64,000 nucleotides of DNA from Shewanella jiangmenensis (GCF_018596335.1 NZ_JAHEPS010000003.1:186001-250000); one strand, 5' to 3'; positions 35,181 to 44,664 are shown, counted from the first letter of the stretch. Numbers and translations: made by a program. The notes: generated from the letters alone by a model not told the origin.

Positions 35181-36369
35181 ATTTGAGGGTTTGCCCCGGA
35201 CGAATAACGCTGTCTTTTTTCAGGCCATTGGCACTTAGCAGCGCCTGCAGTTTAACCCCATTGCGCTTGGCGATGCCGCCCAAGGTATCGCCGGATTTGA
35301 CCACATAACGGCGTGGTTTTTCGCCGTCATCGTCTTTAACTTCGACGTTTTTGGCGTCAGCCGTCATGCTGCCTTTGGCATTGGCGAAAGAGTCGGCGGC
35401 ATCGAGGGGCAGGTTTATCCAGTATTCGCCCTTGGTGGGCACGGCGCCGGTTCGGAACGCCGGATTAAGCTTTTTCAGCTCTTTTTCGGCAATGCCGCTC
35501 TTGGCAGCAATTTGCTTGAGCGACACCCCGTTTGGTGCCAGCTCCCGCGCCAGCACCTGGCGGTTATCAATCGGCGGGAAGCTTTGCGCCAGCGCCTTGG
35601 GGTCACGCACTATGTCAACCAGCGCCAGCCATTTGTACACGGTCGGCACCTGTTTGCGGCTGAGCCCCAGCGAGTAAAAGTCGGTGGCTTTGCCCTTGCG
35701 CCGGCTGCGTTCCACCGCATTGCCAAAGTTGCCTTCGCCTATGTTGTAGGCCGCTACTGCGGAGATCCAGTCGTTGCCGAACATATCGTGCAGGTGCTGC
35801 AGGTAATCCAGCGTCGCTTCGGTGGAGGCTATGTGATCGAGTCTGCCGTCAAATGACTTGTTGACCCTGAGCTTAAAATTACGGCCGGTTTGGGATGCCA
35901 GCTGCCACAGACCCGCTACACCGGCGCCGCGGCTTGCCGGGTTATAGGCACTCTCGACTATGGGCAGCAGCGCCAGCTCCAGCGGCATATTGCGCTGTTC
36001 AAGCCGGGTGACTATGTCATACAGCCAGGGCTCGGCAGCGCCGGGAGCGGCCTTGGTAAACAGCATGCGGGAGCTGTGCAGTTTCAGGAAATAATCGATT
36101 TCTTTATGGTCTGGCAGGGCAATGGCGTCACTGGCAGCGATTTTTTGCCACAGATCCGTGTATTGCTCGGTGGAGGCCTTGCTGTCGTTGCCGCTCTGCG
36201 TGCCGCCTGCAGTCGGAGTTAGTGCTGCACTCAGCCCCTCTTGCGGATTGGTTTCATCGTCCGATGGCGAATGGGTGGAAACCTGACAGCCACCCAGCAG
36301 TAACACTGCTGCCATGGTCAGGACCGAGCCGTAAGCCGCAAACTGGCGGCGTGGCGCGTTGGTTGTCAT
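35173..36369 (-). CDS. mltD: Membrane-bound lytic murein transglycosylase D-like lipoprotein
   Basis: 398 residues. Lipobox LLLGGC gives an envelope anchor. The SLT domain (about 95-235) contains the catalytic glutamate in LPIVESAYNP and the conserved GLWQLASQTGRNFKLRVN and AVAAYNIGEGN blocks. The C-terminus ends in a LysM peptidoglycan-binding module (YVVKSGDTLGGIAKRNGV..IRPGQTLKLP); a weaker LysM-like stretch lies around 270-310. It cleaves glycan strands to 1,6-anhydromuropeptides during wall remodelling. A single clear LysM is fewer than in E. coli MltD. The stop codon lies inside a 16-bp tandem array. Confidence 0.9.
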   Translation of the reverse strand: MTTNAPRRQFAAYGSVLTMAAVLLLGGCQVSTHSPSDDETNPQEGLSAALTPTAGGTQSGNDSKASTEQYTDLWQKIAASDAIALPDHKEIDYFLKLHSSRMLFTKAAPGAAEPWLYDIVTRLEQRNMPLELALLPIVESAYNPASRGAGVAGLWQLASQTGRNFKLRVNKSFDGRLDHIASTEATLDYLQHLHDMFGNDWISAVAAYNIGEGNFGNAVERSRRKGKATDFYSLGLSRKQVPTVYKWLALVDIVRDPKALAQSFPPIDNRQVLARELAPNGVSLKQIAAKSGIAEKELKKLNPAFRTGAVPTKGEYWINLPLDAADSFANAKGSMTADAKNVEVKDDDGEKPRRYVVKSGDTLGGIAKRNGVKLQALLSANGLKKDSVIRPGQTLKLP

Positions 36370-36613
36370 GAAACCTCCGGAATATAAAAAGAAAAACGGC
36401 TAATAATACGCTGATAGCCGCCAGATGGCATCCTCCCAAAGCAGCAAAAGTTTTTCACCTCCCTGGTCAGACGCGATTTTTGCGCCCAAACCGTATGATT
36501 GCGTGTACGGCATTCTGTAAATCTTTGATTAATTATTACAATTATTAAGGTGACGTTAAAATTTGGTCTGGTATGTTCGGGGAGGATTTAGTCACAGAAA
36601 GCGGAAAGGACCC

Positions 36614-37492
36614 ATGCTTAGCATAAAAAACCTCACCAAAACCTACGATAACGGGGTAAAAGCCCTTAACAGTGTGGATCTTGAGATCCCCAAGGGCATG
36701 TTTGGCCTGCTTGGCCCCAACGGCGCCGGTAAGTCCAGTTTGATGCGCACCATTGCGACATTGCAGACGGCGGACTCGGGCAGTATTCATTTTGATGGTC
36801 TGGACGTGATGGCCGACCCCATGGGGCTTAGACGTCAGCTGGGCTATCTGCCACAGGACTTTAACGTTTACCCGCGTATTTCTGCGGCCGATTTGCTTGA
36901 CCATCTGGCGGTGCTCAAGGGCATTAACAATGCCAAAGAGCGTAAAGAAGTGGTCGATGGCCTGCTGGCGCACACCAATTTGTATCAGCACAGAACCAAG
37001 GCGGTGAGCGGTTACTCCGGCGGTATGCGTCAGCGTTTCGGCATCGCTCAGGCGCTGCTTGGCGACCCTAAACTGCTGATTGTGGACGAGCCCACCGCAG
37101 GCCTCGACCCTGAGGAGCGTAACCGTTTCCATAACCTGCTGGTGAGCCTTGGCGAAGAGCGGGTGGTGATTCTCTCCACCCACATAGTGGAAGACGTGGC
37201 CGAACTGTGCCCGCGCATGGCGGTGCTGGCCTCCGGCAGCATTCTGCTGGAAGGCAATCCACAGTCACTGGTGGAAGGGCTGCAGGGCAAGGTGTGGCAG
37301 CGCACGGCAACTCAGGCCGAAGCGGCCGAGCTGGAAGCGAGACTGCCGGTGATTTCCAAGCGTCTCTTTGCCGGTCGCACCGTGCTCAATGTGCTGTCCG
37401 ACACCTGTCCAGAAGGCTTCAGTGCCACCGACGCCGGGCTTGAGGAGCTGTATTTCTCGACACTGCACAGCCATCGCAAGTCTGCCGCCTAA
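36614..37492 (+). CDS. ABC transporter ATP-binding protein
   Basis: 292 residues. Walker A GPNGAGKSS, Q-loop YLPQDFNVYP, signature SGGMRQR, Walker B LLIVDEPTAGLDPEE and the H-loop STHIVED are all intact, so it is an active ATPase of the ABC-2 (drug/lipid exporter) group. The C-terminal ~80 residues form a subfamily-specific tail. ATG 36614 follows GGAAAGGA. The permease–peptidase fusion begins 12 bp downstream and is its certain partner. Substrate unknown. Confidence 0.93.
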   Translation: MLSIKNLTKTYDNGVKALNSVDLEIPKGMFGLLGPNGAGKSSLMRTIATLQTADSGSIHFDGLDVMADPMGLRRQLGYLPQDFNVYPRISAADLLDHLAVLKGINNAKERKEVVDGLLAHTNLYQHRTKAVSGYSGGMRQRFGIAQALLGDPKLLIVDEPTAGLDPEERNRFHNLLVSLGEERVVILSTHIVEDVAELCPRMAVLASGSILLEGNPQSLVEGLQGKVWQRTATQAEAAELEARLPVISKRLFAGRTVLNVLSDTCPEGFSATDAGLEELYFSTLHSHRKSAA

Positions 37493-37503
37493 GGAGCGTG
37501 TTT

Positions 37504-40500
37504 ATGTTTTTGCATGCACTCGCCTTTGAGTGGCGATATTACCTGCGCCAGCCATCGTTTTACGTGGTTGGTTTGATGCTGTTTCTGGCGTGCTTTTTTG
37601 TCACTGCCTCGGACAATATTCAGATTGGTGCCGGCGGAGAAGTGTTTAAAAACAGTCCCTTCGCCATAGTGCAAACCCTGCTGACCATGGGCCTTATCGC
37701 CATGTTTGCGGTGGTGAACTTTGTTGGCAGCACGGCCATTCGCAATCAGCAGTCGATGATGGAAGAGCTGATTTACGTTAAGCCGCTGTCGCCGGTGCAG
37801 TACCAGCTGGGGCGCTTTCTTGGCAGCTTCTTGGTGGTGCTGACCCTGTTTGCGCTGGTGCCGCTTGGGCACCTGACAGGCTCTTTGATGCCCTGGATCG
37901 ATGCCAGTCGCTTTGGGCCTGTGTCGCTATCGCACTATGTTAAGCCTTATCTGCTCCTGGCCGCGCCCACCTTACTGTTCTTGTCGGCGCTGTTTTACGC
38001 CATGGCGCAGCGATTCCGCTCCATGATGGCGCTGTACCTTACCGCCGTGACCATGCTTATCCTGTATGGCTTTGCCGGACAAATCGCCAGCCAGCCGCAG
38101 TACCGTGAAATGGCGGCGCTGCTTGATCCCTTCGGGCTTCGCAGCGCTGCGCAAGTGGCCCGCTACTGGACCATTGATGAGAAAAACACCATCAGCATGG
38201 GGCTTGAAGGCCTGATGCTGCAAAACCGCGCTCTGTGGCTTGGGGTGTCGCTCGCGATTCTGGCGCTGTGTGGGCTGCATCGTCAGCCAACCCTTACCCG
38301 CAAGCGCGAAGGCAAAAAGGCCAAGGTTCATGCCGTGCCGCTGATGGCGCCGCTGGCAAGCCTGGTTCGCCGCCCTGATGTCAGCAGCTGGAGTCAGTTT
38401 TGGGTCAGAGTGGGTTTTGAAGTGCGTCAGGTGCTCTTTACCGCGCCGTTTTATATCCTCGGTGTGCTCAGTATCGTCAATCTGGTTGGCCCTATGTTTA
38501 TGGGCGACCTCGATTGGTACGGCACCAGCAACTGGCCGCTGACCCAGGACATGGTTGACATGATAGTTGGCGCCACCAGTCTGCTGATGATTATCGTGCT
38601 GGTGTTCTACAGCGGCGAGATAGTCTGGCGCGAGCGCTCCAGCGGCATGGGCGACATTATCGACGCCACGCCGACCTCCAACCTGGTGTTTCTGGGCTCC
38701 AAATTTGTGGCGCTGACCCTGGTGCTGGTGCTGCTGTACAGCTTTTCCATGCTCACCACGCTGGCATTTCAGCTTATCAAAGGCCAGATGAACCTGGAGC
38801 TTGCCCAGTACGCCATCAGCCTCGGCTTTAAGGTGCTGCTGCCCTTGATGATGTCGGCGGTGCTGGCGTTTTTCCTGCAGGTGCTGGCGCCCAACAAGTA
38901 CGCCGGTATGGGGCTGTTTGTTGGTTACTACCTTGTCAGCATCACCCTGTCGGCCTGGGGTTTTGGCCACAGTCTGAATAACTTTGGCGCATCACCCATC
39001 ATTCCGTATTCCGACATGAACGGCTATGGCTGGAGTTTGCTGACCCACGGTCTGTACATGATTTACTGGGGCGCCTTCAGCGTGCTTCTGTTCCTGCTCT
39101 CCTACGGCCTTTACCGCCGTGGTCCGGAAGTGGGGCTTAAGAGCCGCGTTAAGCAGCTTGGCTATCAGCTGGGCTTTGGCGGCAGCGCCGTGGCTGGTTT
39201 TGCCCTGTCGGTGTTTGTGGGGATGGGCGGGTATCTCTTCTACCAGACCACCATGGTGAACAGCTATGTGACCGCAGAAGAGAACCTCGATAACCTTGCC
39301 GATTACGAGAAGCGCTTCAAGCAGTACAACAGCCTGCCTGAGCTGTCGCCTGTGGCGGTAAAAGGCGCGTTTGATATCTTCCCCGAGGACAGACGTATCG
39401 AGGCCAAGGTGGAGATGCGCTGGCAAAACCGCAGCAACGAGAGCATTTCGCGCATGCTGGTGAGCCTGCCTGAGCATACCGATCCTGCCAGCATTCAGTT
39501 TGATATTCCGGGCGCAAGCTTTGGTGAGATTGATGCCACCCTGCCCGTGGGCTGGCTGAGCTTCTCAACGCCGGTGCCGCCCGGCGCTGAGGTGAGCGGC
39601 ACCATCACTCTTGTGCGGGATTCAAACGGCGTTGCCGAGAATAATCACGACTGGGAAGTGGTAGAAAACGGCACCTTCATCAATAACATGAGTTTGCTGC
39701 CGGTGTTTGGCTACCAGAATGAGGCCGAGCTTCAGGACCGCCACGAGCGCTTAAAGCGTGGTTTGGAGCCAAAAGATCGCGCCAACAAGCTGGAAGACGA
39801 GCGTTTTTACAACCAGAACTTCTTTGGGCCACAGGGCACCTTTATCGACTTTGAAGCCACGGTATCGACCAGTGGCGATCAAACCGCGATTGTGCCGGGT
39901 TACCTCACCAAGTCCTGGCAGGAAAATGGCCGCAACTACTTCCATTATGAGATGGACAGCCCGATGGTGAACTTCTTCTCCATCGTCTCTGGCCGTTATG
40001 CGGTGAAAAAGGACGAGTACAAGGGCATCAATCTCGAGGTGTACTACCATGCCGATCATCCGTGGAACATAGACCGGATGATGGAATCGATACGTGACTC
40101 CATCGATTACTTCGGCGCCGCCTTTGGGCCATATCAGCATCGTCAGATGCGGATTATGGAATACCCGGGCTACCGCAGCTTTGCCCAGAGCTTTGCCAAT
40201 ACCGTGCCTTACTCCGAACGCATCGGCTTTATCACCGACCTGCGCGATCCGGAGAAGATTGACCCCGTGTACTACGTGACCGCTCACGAAGTGGCGCACC
40301 AGTGGTGGGGCCATCAGGTGGGCGCGGCCGATGTGCAGGGCAGTGCGGTGATCTCCGAGTCATTGTCGCAGTACGCGGCGCTGATGGTGATGGAGAAGAA
40401 GTACGGCAGCCATATGCTGCGTAAGTTCCTGCGTTACGAGCTGGACCGCTATCTGGGTGGCCGCAGCAGCGAGCGCATCGGCGAAATGCCGCTGCTTCGC

Positions 40501-41064
40501 AGTGAAAACCAGCAGTACATTCACTACCAGAAAGGCTCGGTCATCATGATGGCCATCAAGGATGTGGTGGGTGAAGAAAAGCTCAATGCCAACCTTGCCG
40601 CCTTTGCCGAGCGCTTCCGCTACCGCACCGATCCGTTCCCGACGACGCTGGATCTGGTGCGCTACCTTAAGCAGGATCTCAGCGCCGAGCAGCAGGCCTT
40701 TGTGGATGCCTCATTCAATGAGATAACCCTGTATGACCTGCGCCTTGAAGATGCCAAGGTGACGCCATTGGAAGGCGGCCGGGTACAGGTGGAGCTGACC
40801 ATACATGCCGGCAAGATGACCGCCGGTGAAGATGGCAAAGAGCGTGAAGCCGAGTTCAGCGGCCGGGTTGATATCGGCCTGTTCGCTGCCGACCCTGACA
40901 AGCTGACCGATGAAAAAGACGTGCTGCTGTTTGAAAAGCATCCGCTCAAGAGCGGTGAGAACAAGCTCTCGTTTGAGCTGGATAAGGCGCCGACTTATGT
41001 GGGGGTTGACCCCTTCGTGAAGCTGGTTGACCGCGACAGCAAGGACAACATCTTCAAGCTGTAG
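37504..41064 (+). CDS. ABC-2 permease fused to an M1-family metallopeptidase domain
   Basis: 1186 residues. The N-terminal half (about 1-590) holds two six-helix ABC-2 permease repeats separated by a basic linker (LTRKREGKKAKVH, near 265). The C-terminal ~590 residues are an M1 aminopeptidase-like domain with HEVAHQWWGHQ (zinc motif at 928-932) and the third ligand glutamate about 20 residues later in ISESLSQY. The exopeptidase GAMEN loop is not recognisable; the region reads RIMEYPGYRSF. Peptidase and transporter in one chain suggest processing coupled to export, outside the inner membrane. ATG 37504 follows AAGGAG; GTG 37498 is too close to it. Ends at a clear terminator. Confidence 0.9.
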   Translation: MFLHALAFEWRYYLRQPSFYVVGLMLFLACFFVTASDNIQIGAGGEVFKNSPFAIVQTLLTMGLIAMFAVVNFVGSTAIRNQQSMMEELIYVKPLSPVQYQLGRFLGSFLVVLTLFALVPLGHLTGSLMPWIDASRFGPVSLSHYVKPYLLLAAPTLLFLSALFYAMAQRFRSMMALYLTAVTMLILYGFAGQIASQPQYREMAALLDPFGLRSAAQVARYWTIDEKNTISMGLEGLMLQNRALWLGVSLAILALCGLHRQPTLTRKREGKKAKVHAVPLMAPLASLVRRPDVSSWSQFWVRVGFEVRQVLFTAPFYILGVLSIVNLVGPMFMGDLDWYGTSNWPLTQDMVDMIVGATSLLMIIVLVFYSGEIVWRERSSGMGDIIDATPTSNLVFLGSKFVALTLVLVLLYSFSMLTTLAFQLIKGQMNLELAQYAISLGFKVLLPLMMSAVLAFFLQVLAPNKYAGMGLFVGYYLVSITLSAWGFGHSLNNFGASPIIPYSDMNGYGWSLLTHGLYMIYWGAFSVLLFLLSYGLYRRGPEVGLKSRVKQLGYQLGFGGSAVAGFALSVFVGMGGYLFYQTTMVNSYVTAEENLDNLADYEKRFKQYNSLPELSPVAVKGAFDIFPEDRRIEAKVEMRWQNRSNESISRMLVSLPEHTDPASIQFDIPGASFGEIDATLPVGWLSFSTPVPPGAEVSGTITLVRDSNGVAENNHDWEVVENGTFINNMSLLPVFGYQNEAELQDRHERLKRGLEPKDRANKLEDERFYNQNFFGPQGTFIDFEATVSTSGDQTAIVPGYLTKSWQENGRNYFHYEMDSPMVNFFSIVSGRYAVKKDEYKGINLEVYYHADHPWNIDRMMESIRDSIDYFGAAFGPYQHRQMRIMEYPGYRSFAQSFANTVPYSERIGFITDLRDPEKIDPVYYVTAHEVAHQWWGHQVGAADVQGSAVISESLSQYAALMVMEKKYGSHMLRKFLRYELDRYLGGRSSERIGEMPLLRSENQQYIHYQKGSVIMMAIKDVVGEEKLNANLAAFAERFRYRTDPFPTTLDLVRYLKQDLSAEQQAFVDASFNEITLYDLRLEDAKVTPLEGGRVQVELTIHAGKMTAGEDGKEREAEFSGRVDIGLFAADPDKLTDEKDVLLFEKHPLKSGENKLSFELDKAPTYVGVDPFVKLVDRDSKDNIFKL

Positions 41065-41092
41065 GTATTAAACAGCATGTAAAGTCACAAGC

Positions 41093-41118
41093 GGCGCCCT
41101 CGGGCGCCGTTTTTTTTG
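41093..41118 (+). terminator. Terminator of the ABC/peptidase operon
   Basis: GGCGCCC TC GGGCGCC followed by GTTTTTTTT. Confidence 0.88.
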
Positions 41119-41128
41119 GCAACTGTTT

Positions 41129-41178
41129 CAGTGCCCTGAATAGTGCTCTGAAATAGTGCCCTGAATAGTGGCCTGAAT
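41129..41178. repeat. 12-13 bp tandem array, 4 units
   Basis: AGTGCCCTGAAT, AGTGCTCTGAAAT, AGTGCCCTGAAT, AGTGGCCTGAAT in succession. Confidence 0.75.
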
Positions 41179-41203
41179 TTATGGGCAGTCGGCGCGTTGG
41201 GAT

Positions 41204-41263
41204 GCCATACCCAAGTGCCAAAGGTCATACCCCGGTGCCAAAGGTCATGCCCGAGTGCAAATT
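41204..41263. repeat. 20-bp tandem array, 3 units
   Basis: GCCATACCCAAGTGCCAAAG, GTCATACCCCGGTGCCAAAG and GTCATGCCCGAGTGCAAATT at 41204, 41224 and 41244. Confidence 0.85.
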
Positions 41264-41330
41264 TGCTTGAGAGCTCGTAGCGCCTCGCCTAAGGTGAGGC
41301 AATGTCAGTCGTGGTTTTAAAGGGATGATT

Positions 41331-43097
41331 ATGAATACTGAGCTTTCGTTAAGGGTTAAGCATTGGCTTTCGCGGGATCCGGATGAGGCAAGCCGCGCGG
41401 CGCTTGAGCAGCTTCTGGCGACGGGCGATGAGGCGGCGCTGATGAGCGCCTTCAGCGGCCGGCTTGATTTTGGCACCGCAGGTATTCGCGGTATTGTCGG
41501 TCCCGGCCCCATGGGCATGAACCGGCTTTTGGTGCGGGAAACCAGCGCAGGCCTTGGCGCGTATCTTGAATCGCAGGTCAAAAATGCCAAGACCCGCGGG
41601 GTGGTAATAGGTTTCGATGGTCGCCACGACTCCCGCACCTTTGCCAACGACGCCGCCTCGGTGCTCACCGCCATGGGTTTTAAGGTGATGCTGAGCTACA
41701 CCCTCTGCCCAACCCCGCTGGTGGCCTTTGGGGTGAAACACTTGGGCGCCGCCGCAGGGATAGTGGTGACCGCCAGTCACAACCCGCCCAAATACAACGG
41801 CTACAAGGTGTATTGGGAAAATGGCGCACAGATCATTCCGCCCCACGACAGCGGCATCGCCGCCTGTATTGAGGTTGCCGCCAACGCGCCCTTGCCCTGG
41901 CTTGATGAGGCAAGCGCCATGGCGTCTGGCCTTTTAACCTTGCTTGAGGATGATTTTTACCAGCAGTATCGCCGGGCGGTGGCCGCCTCGACGTGGCTTC
42001 AGGGCGAGCCTGCCGACACTAATGGCCGCAGGCTCAGTCTTGCCTACACCGCCATGCACGGTGTGGGCGCGCCCATGGCCGAGCAGGTGCTGGCCGATGC
42101 AGGCTTCAATCAGGTATACAGCGTTGCCGCCCAGCGCGAGGCCGACGGCGACTTCCCGACGGTGAACTTTCCCAATCCCGAAGAAAAGGGCGCCATGGAC
42201 AGGGTAATTGCCGAGGCGAGCGCCCACGGCGCGGATTTGGCCTGTGCCAACGACCCGGATGCCGACCGCTTTGCCTTGGCGGCGAGGCGGCCGGATGGCA
42301 GCTACAGGATGCTGAGCGGCGATCAGGTCGGCGCGCTCCTTGGCGATTATCTGCTGTCGCGCTGGCAAAACCAACCAGGCTCGCAGGGCACGCCACTGGT
42401 GGGCAATACCATAGTCTCGTCGGCGCTGCTGCACGCCATTGCCGCCCACCATAAGGCCGAAAGCTACACCACGCTTACCGGCTTTAAGTGGCTGATGAAT
42501 ATTGCCCAGCAGCGGCAAACCGCCGAGGTGCCGTTCCTGTTTGCCTATGAAGAGGCGCTCGGGTACACGGTCGGCAATCTGGTGTGGGATAAAGACGGCC
42601 TAACGGCGCAGCTTTGTTTTGCGCACCTTGCCGAAGCGCTGGCGCGCCAGGGCAAAACGGTGTGGGATGCGCTCGAGCGCCTGTACCGCCGCCATGGGCT
42701 TTATGTTAACCGTCAGGTGAGCATAGCGCTTGGGCCCAACACGCCGGACATAGGCGCGGCGCTGCGTAAAGCCCCTCCCTCTGAAATCGCCGGTCGCCCT
42801 GTGCTCTCGGTGGAGGATTTAAAGGCACTGCGCCACCGCTTCGCCGATGGCCGTGAGCAGGTGATTGATTTACCTGCAAGCGATGTGCTGATTTTCCATC
42901 TTGGCGAGAGCCTGTCATCCCTTGGCAGCCATGCCAGGGTGATAGTGCGCCCCTCGGGCACCGAGCCCAAAATCAAATGCTACTACGAGCTGGTGCTGCC
43001 CATGGCTGCCGGCGATGCCATGGCAGACGCCGAGGCCGAAGGGGAGGCGCTGATGGCGGCGCTGGTGAGTGCCCATCAGGCAGGGTTGCCCGCCTGA
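41331..43097 (+). CDS. Alpha-D-phosphohexomutase (phosphoglucomutase/phosphomannomutase)
   Basis: 588 residues. The phosphoserine loop VVTASHNPPKYNGYKVYW (about 145-160), the metal loop NDPDADRFALA, the sugar loop FAYEEALGY and the phosphate loop VRPSGTEPKIKCYYE are all present, giving the four-domain enzyme. The length and the DFGTAGIRG start resemble the PGM2/PgcA group, larger than AlgC or E. coli ManB. It interconverts hexose-1- and -6-phosphates (or pentose phosphates) for polysaccharide and nucleotide-sugar supply. ATG 41331 is chosen because AAAGGG lies 6 bases upstream; ATG 41325 is too close. Confidence 0.9.
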   Translation: MNTELSLRVKHWLSRDPDEASRAALEQLLATGDEAALMSAFSGRLDFGTAGIRGIVGPGPMGMNRLLVRETSAGLGAYLESQVKNAKTRGVVIGFDGRHDSRTFANDAASVLTAMGFKVMLSYTLCPTPLVAFGVKHLGAAAGIVVTASHNPPKYNGYKVYWENGAQIIPPHDSGIAACIEVAANAPLPWLDEASAMASGLLTLLEDDFYQQYRRAVAASTWLQGEPADTNGRRLSLAYTAMHGVGAPMAEQVLADAGFNQVYSVAAQREADGDFPTVNFPNPEEKGAMDRVIAEASAHGADLACANDPDADRFALAARRPDGSYRMLSGDQVGALLGDYLLSRWQNQPGSQGTPLVGNTIVSSALLHAIAAHHKAESYTTLTGFKWLMNIAQQRQTAEVPFLFAYEEALGYTVGNLVWDKDGLTAQLCFAHLAEALARQGKTVWDALERLYRRHGLYVNRQVSIALGPNTPDIGAALRKAPPSEIAGRPVLSVEDLKALRHRFADGREQVIDLPASDVLIFHLGESLSSLGSHARVIVRPSGTEPKIKCYYELVLPMAAGDAMADAEAEGEALMAALVSAHQAGLPA

Positions 43098-43249
43098 GCC
43101 TGTTCGCATAACTGTTTTACCTTGTACAAACCCTGCTGACACCATGCTGTCAGCAGGGGGGCTCCATACTGACACTATCGATGAAGCAGGAAGTAACAGT
43201 TACTTCAACGCATTGATAAATTAAGCAAAGTCAATAAGGAGACAAGGAT

Positions 43250-43633
43250 ATGCAAGCAACTCAACCTTTGGTGTGGGGCGAAATCGCCGTCAGTGACATG
43301 GCCCGGGCCATTGCCTTTTATCAGGCGCAGTTTGGGGTGAGTTTTCGCCGCGAAGACATGGATGAGATGGAATATGCCATCCTCGAGTGCGAAGATAACA
43401 AGGCTGCCAGCATCGGATTGATGAAGCACCCCGAGTTCAAACCCGGCAGCGGCGGCAGTTGCCTGTACCTGCATCTGGCCGACAATCTTGGGCCATTAGT
43501 GGCCAAACTTGAGCAAAATCAGGTGCAAATCGTGATGCCGCCCATGGGGATCAAGGGCGGTGAATGTGGCTATATTGCACTTTTTATCGACAGTGAAGGC
43601 AACACGGTCGGGCTTTGGAGTCCGGCGCTCTAA
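43250..43633 (+). CDS. VOC (glyoxalase/bleomycin-resistance fold) family protein
   Basis: 127 residues forming two beta-alpha-beta-beta-beta modules: VWGEIAVSDMARAIAFYQAQFG at the N-terminus and YLHLADNLGPLVAKL...GYIALFIDSEGNTVGLWS at the C-terminus. The terminal glutamate typical as a metal ligand is replaced by DSEGNTVGL, usual for YdeM-like VOC proteins of unknown role. ATG 43250 follows AAGGAG. A WYL regulator gene lies downstream behind a terminator; the pair often co-occurs. The stop codon opens a 17-bp tandem array. Confidence 0.85.
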   Translation: MQATQPLVWGEIAVSDMARAIAFYQAQFGVSFRREDMDEMEYAILECEDNKAASIGLMKHPEFKPGSGGSCLYLHLADNLGPLVAKLEQNQVQIVMPPMGIKGGECGYIALFIDSEGNTVGLWSPAL

Positions 43634-43732
43634 GTTATTTAAAGCGATAAGTTGCTTAAAGCTAGAAGCCGCTTAAAGCGATAAGCCGCTCAAAACTTTA
43701 AGTCGCTTAAAGCTGTGAGCCGCTTAAGACAG
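43631..43732. repeat. 17-bp degenerate tandem array, 6 units, starting at the VOC stop codon
   Basis: Units at 43631, 43648, 43665, 43682, 43699 and 43716 with consensus TAAGCCGCTTAAAGC(G/T)A; the first T-A-A is the VOC gene stop. Period exact for 102 bp. Confidence 0.9.
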
Positions 43733-43736
43733 TGAC

Positions 43737-43763
43737 AGCCGGTCGCCCCTGGGCCGGCTTTTT
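43737..43763 (+). terminator. Terminator after the VOC gene
   Basis: AGCCGGTCG CCCCTG GGCCGGCT followed by TTTTTAA. It lies just before the WYL regulator start at 43776. Confidence 0.7.
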
Positions 43764-43775
43764 AATGGATGATGT

Positions 43776-44498
43776 ATGCGCCGCGCAGACCGCCTGTTTC
43801 AAATCGTGCAAATTCTTCGCCACCGCCGCCTGACCACTGCGGCGCAGCTCGCCGAGCGGCTCGAGGTGTCGTCCCGCACCATCTACCGCGATATTCAGGA
43901 TTTGTGTCTTTCGGGGATCCCTATCGAAGGCGAGGCCGGGGTTGGCTATTTGCTGCGCCAGGAAGTGAACGTACCGCCGCTGATGTTTACCGAGGCCGAG
44001 CTTGAGGCGATTCAGGTGGGCATACGCATGGTGCAGACCTGGGGCGGTAAGGCGCTCGGGCAGGCCGCGGCGCAGGCGCTGATTAAGGTGGAGGCTGTGC
44101 TGCCGGAGCGCCTCAGTAAGCTGCAGTCGCTGATGTTCTCACCGGACTTTTACCTCGATGAGGCGGAGTTTCAGTTCCTCGATCCGCTGCGGATTGCCGC
44201 GAGAGAGCGGCGTTTTTGCCGCATTCACTACAAAGATGCCAGCGGCGCCGTCACCGAGCGGCGGCTTAGGCCGCTTGCCATCTACTTTTGGCGCGGCACT
44301 TGGACACTTGTAGGTTGGTGTGAGCTTAGAGAAGACTTTCGTAACTTTCGCGCCGACCGCATCTTGAGCCTTGTTGAGGAGCAAGCGCGCTTCGAGCCAA
44401 GCCCCGGCAAGGAGCTCGCCGACTTCCTCGCCTGCATGGAAGCGCGGGAGCAGGAGCGGGAGCCTGAGCAGGACAAGGCGCGAGACCGAGAGGAATAA
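43776..44498 (+). CDS. HTH/WYL-domain transcriptional regulator (YafY-like)
   Basis: 240 residues. The N-terminal winged HTH is of DeoR/HTH_11 type (RADRLFQIVQILRHRRLTTAAQLAERLEVSSRTIYRDIQ). The C-terminal WYL domain senses a ligand: RIHYKDASGAV, the core IYFWRGTWTLVGWCELREDFRNFRADRI (W-Y-L replaced by W-T-L) and a charged tail EQEREPEQDKARDREE. These regulators respond to nucleic acids or small ligands; the target is unknown, but the adjacent VOC gene is the nearest candidate. The start at 43776 yields the canonical RRADRL. Confidence 0.85.
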   Translation: MRRADRLFQIVQILRHRRLTTAAQLAERLEVSSRTIYRDIQDLCLSGIPIEGEAGVGYLLRQEVNVPPLMFTEAELEAIQVGIRMVQTWGGKALGQAAAQALIKVEAVLPERLSKLQSLMFSPDFYLDEAEFQFLDPLRIAARERRFCRIHYKDASGAVTERRLRPLAIYFWRGTWTLVGWCELREDFRNFRADRILSLVEEQARFEPSPGKELADFLACMEAREQEREPEQDKARDREE

Positions 44499-44520
44499 CG
44501 CGTGGCTTTTTTTCTGAGGC

Positions 44521-44576
44521 ATTGCTCCTTAGACATTACTCCTTAGACATTGCTCCTTAGACATTGCTCCTGAGGG
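44521..44576. repeat. 14-bp tandem array, 4 units
   Basis: ATTGCTCCTTAGAC, ATTACTCCTTAGAC, ATTGCTCCTTAGAC, ATTGCTCCTGAGGG at 44521, 44535, 44549 and 44563. Confidence 0.88.
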
Positions 44577-44638
44577 CTTGCCTGTCATTTAGGGCTACCT
44601 CGTTTATCAGGATGGTCACATTAATCTGTTAAGAAACG

Positions 44639-44664
44639 AAAAAAGCGGCCAAGGCCGCTTTTTT
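44639..44664. terminator. Bidirectional terminator between the WYL gene and panP
   Basis: AAAAAAGCGGCC AA GGCCGCTTTTTT: symmetrical, with A/T tracts on both sides between convergent genes. Confidence 0.9.

Noticed and set aside
37972..38970. 332-codon open frame on the minus strand
   Set aside because: Opposite the ABC permease region; composition is His/Gln-rich and shadow-like, with no family signal.
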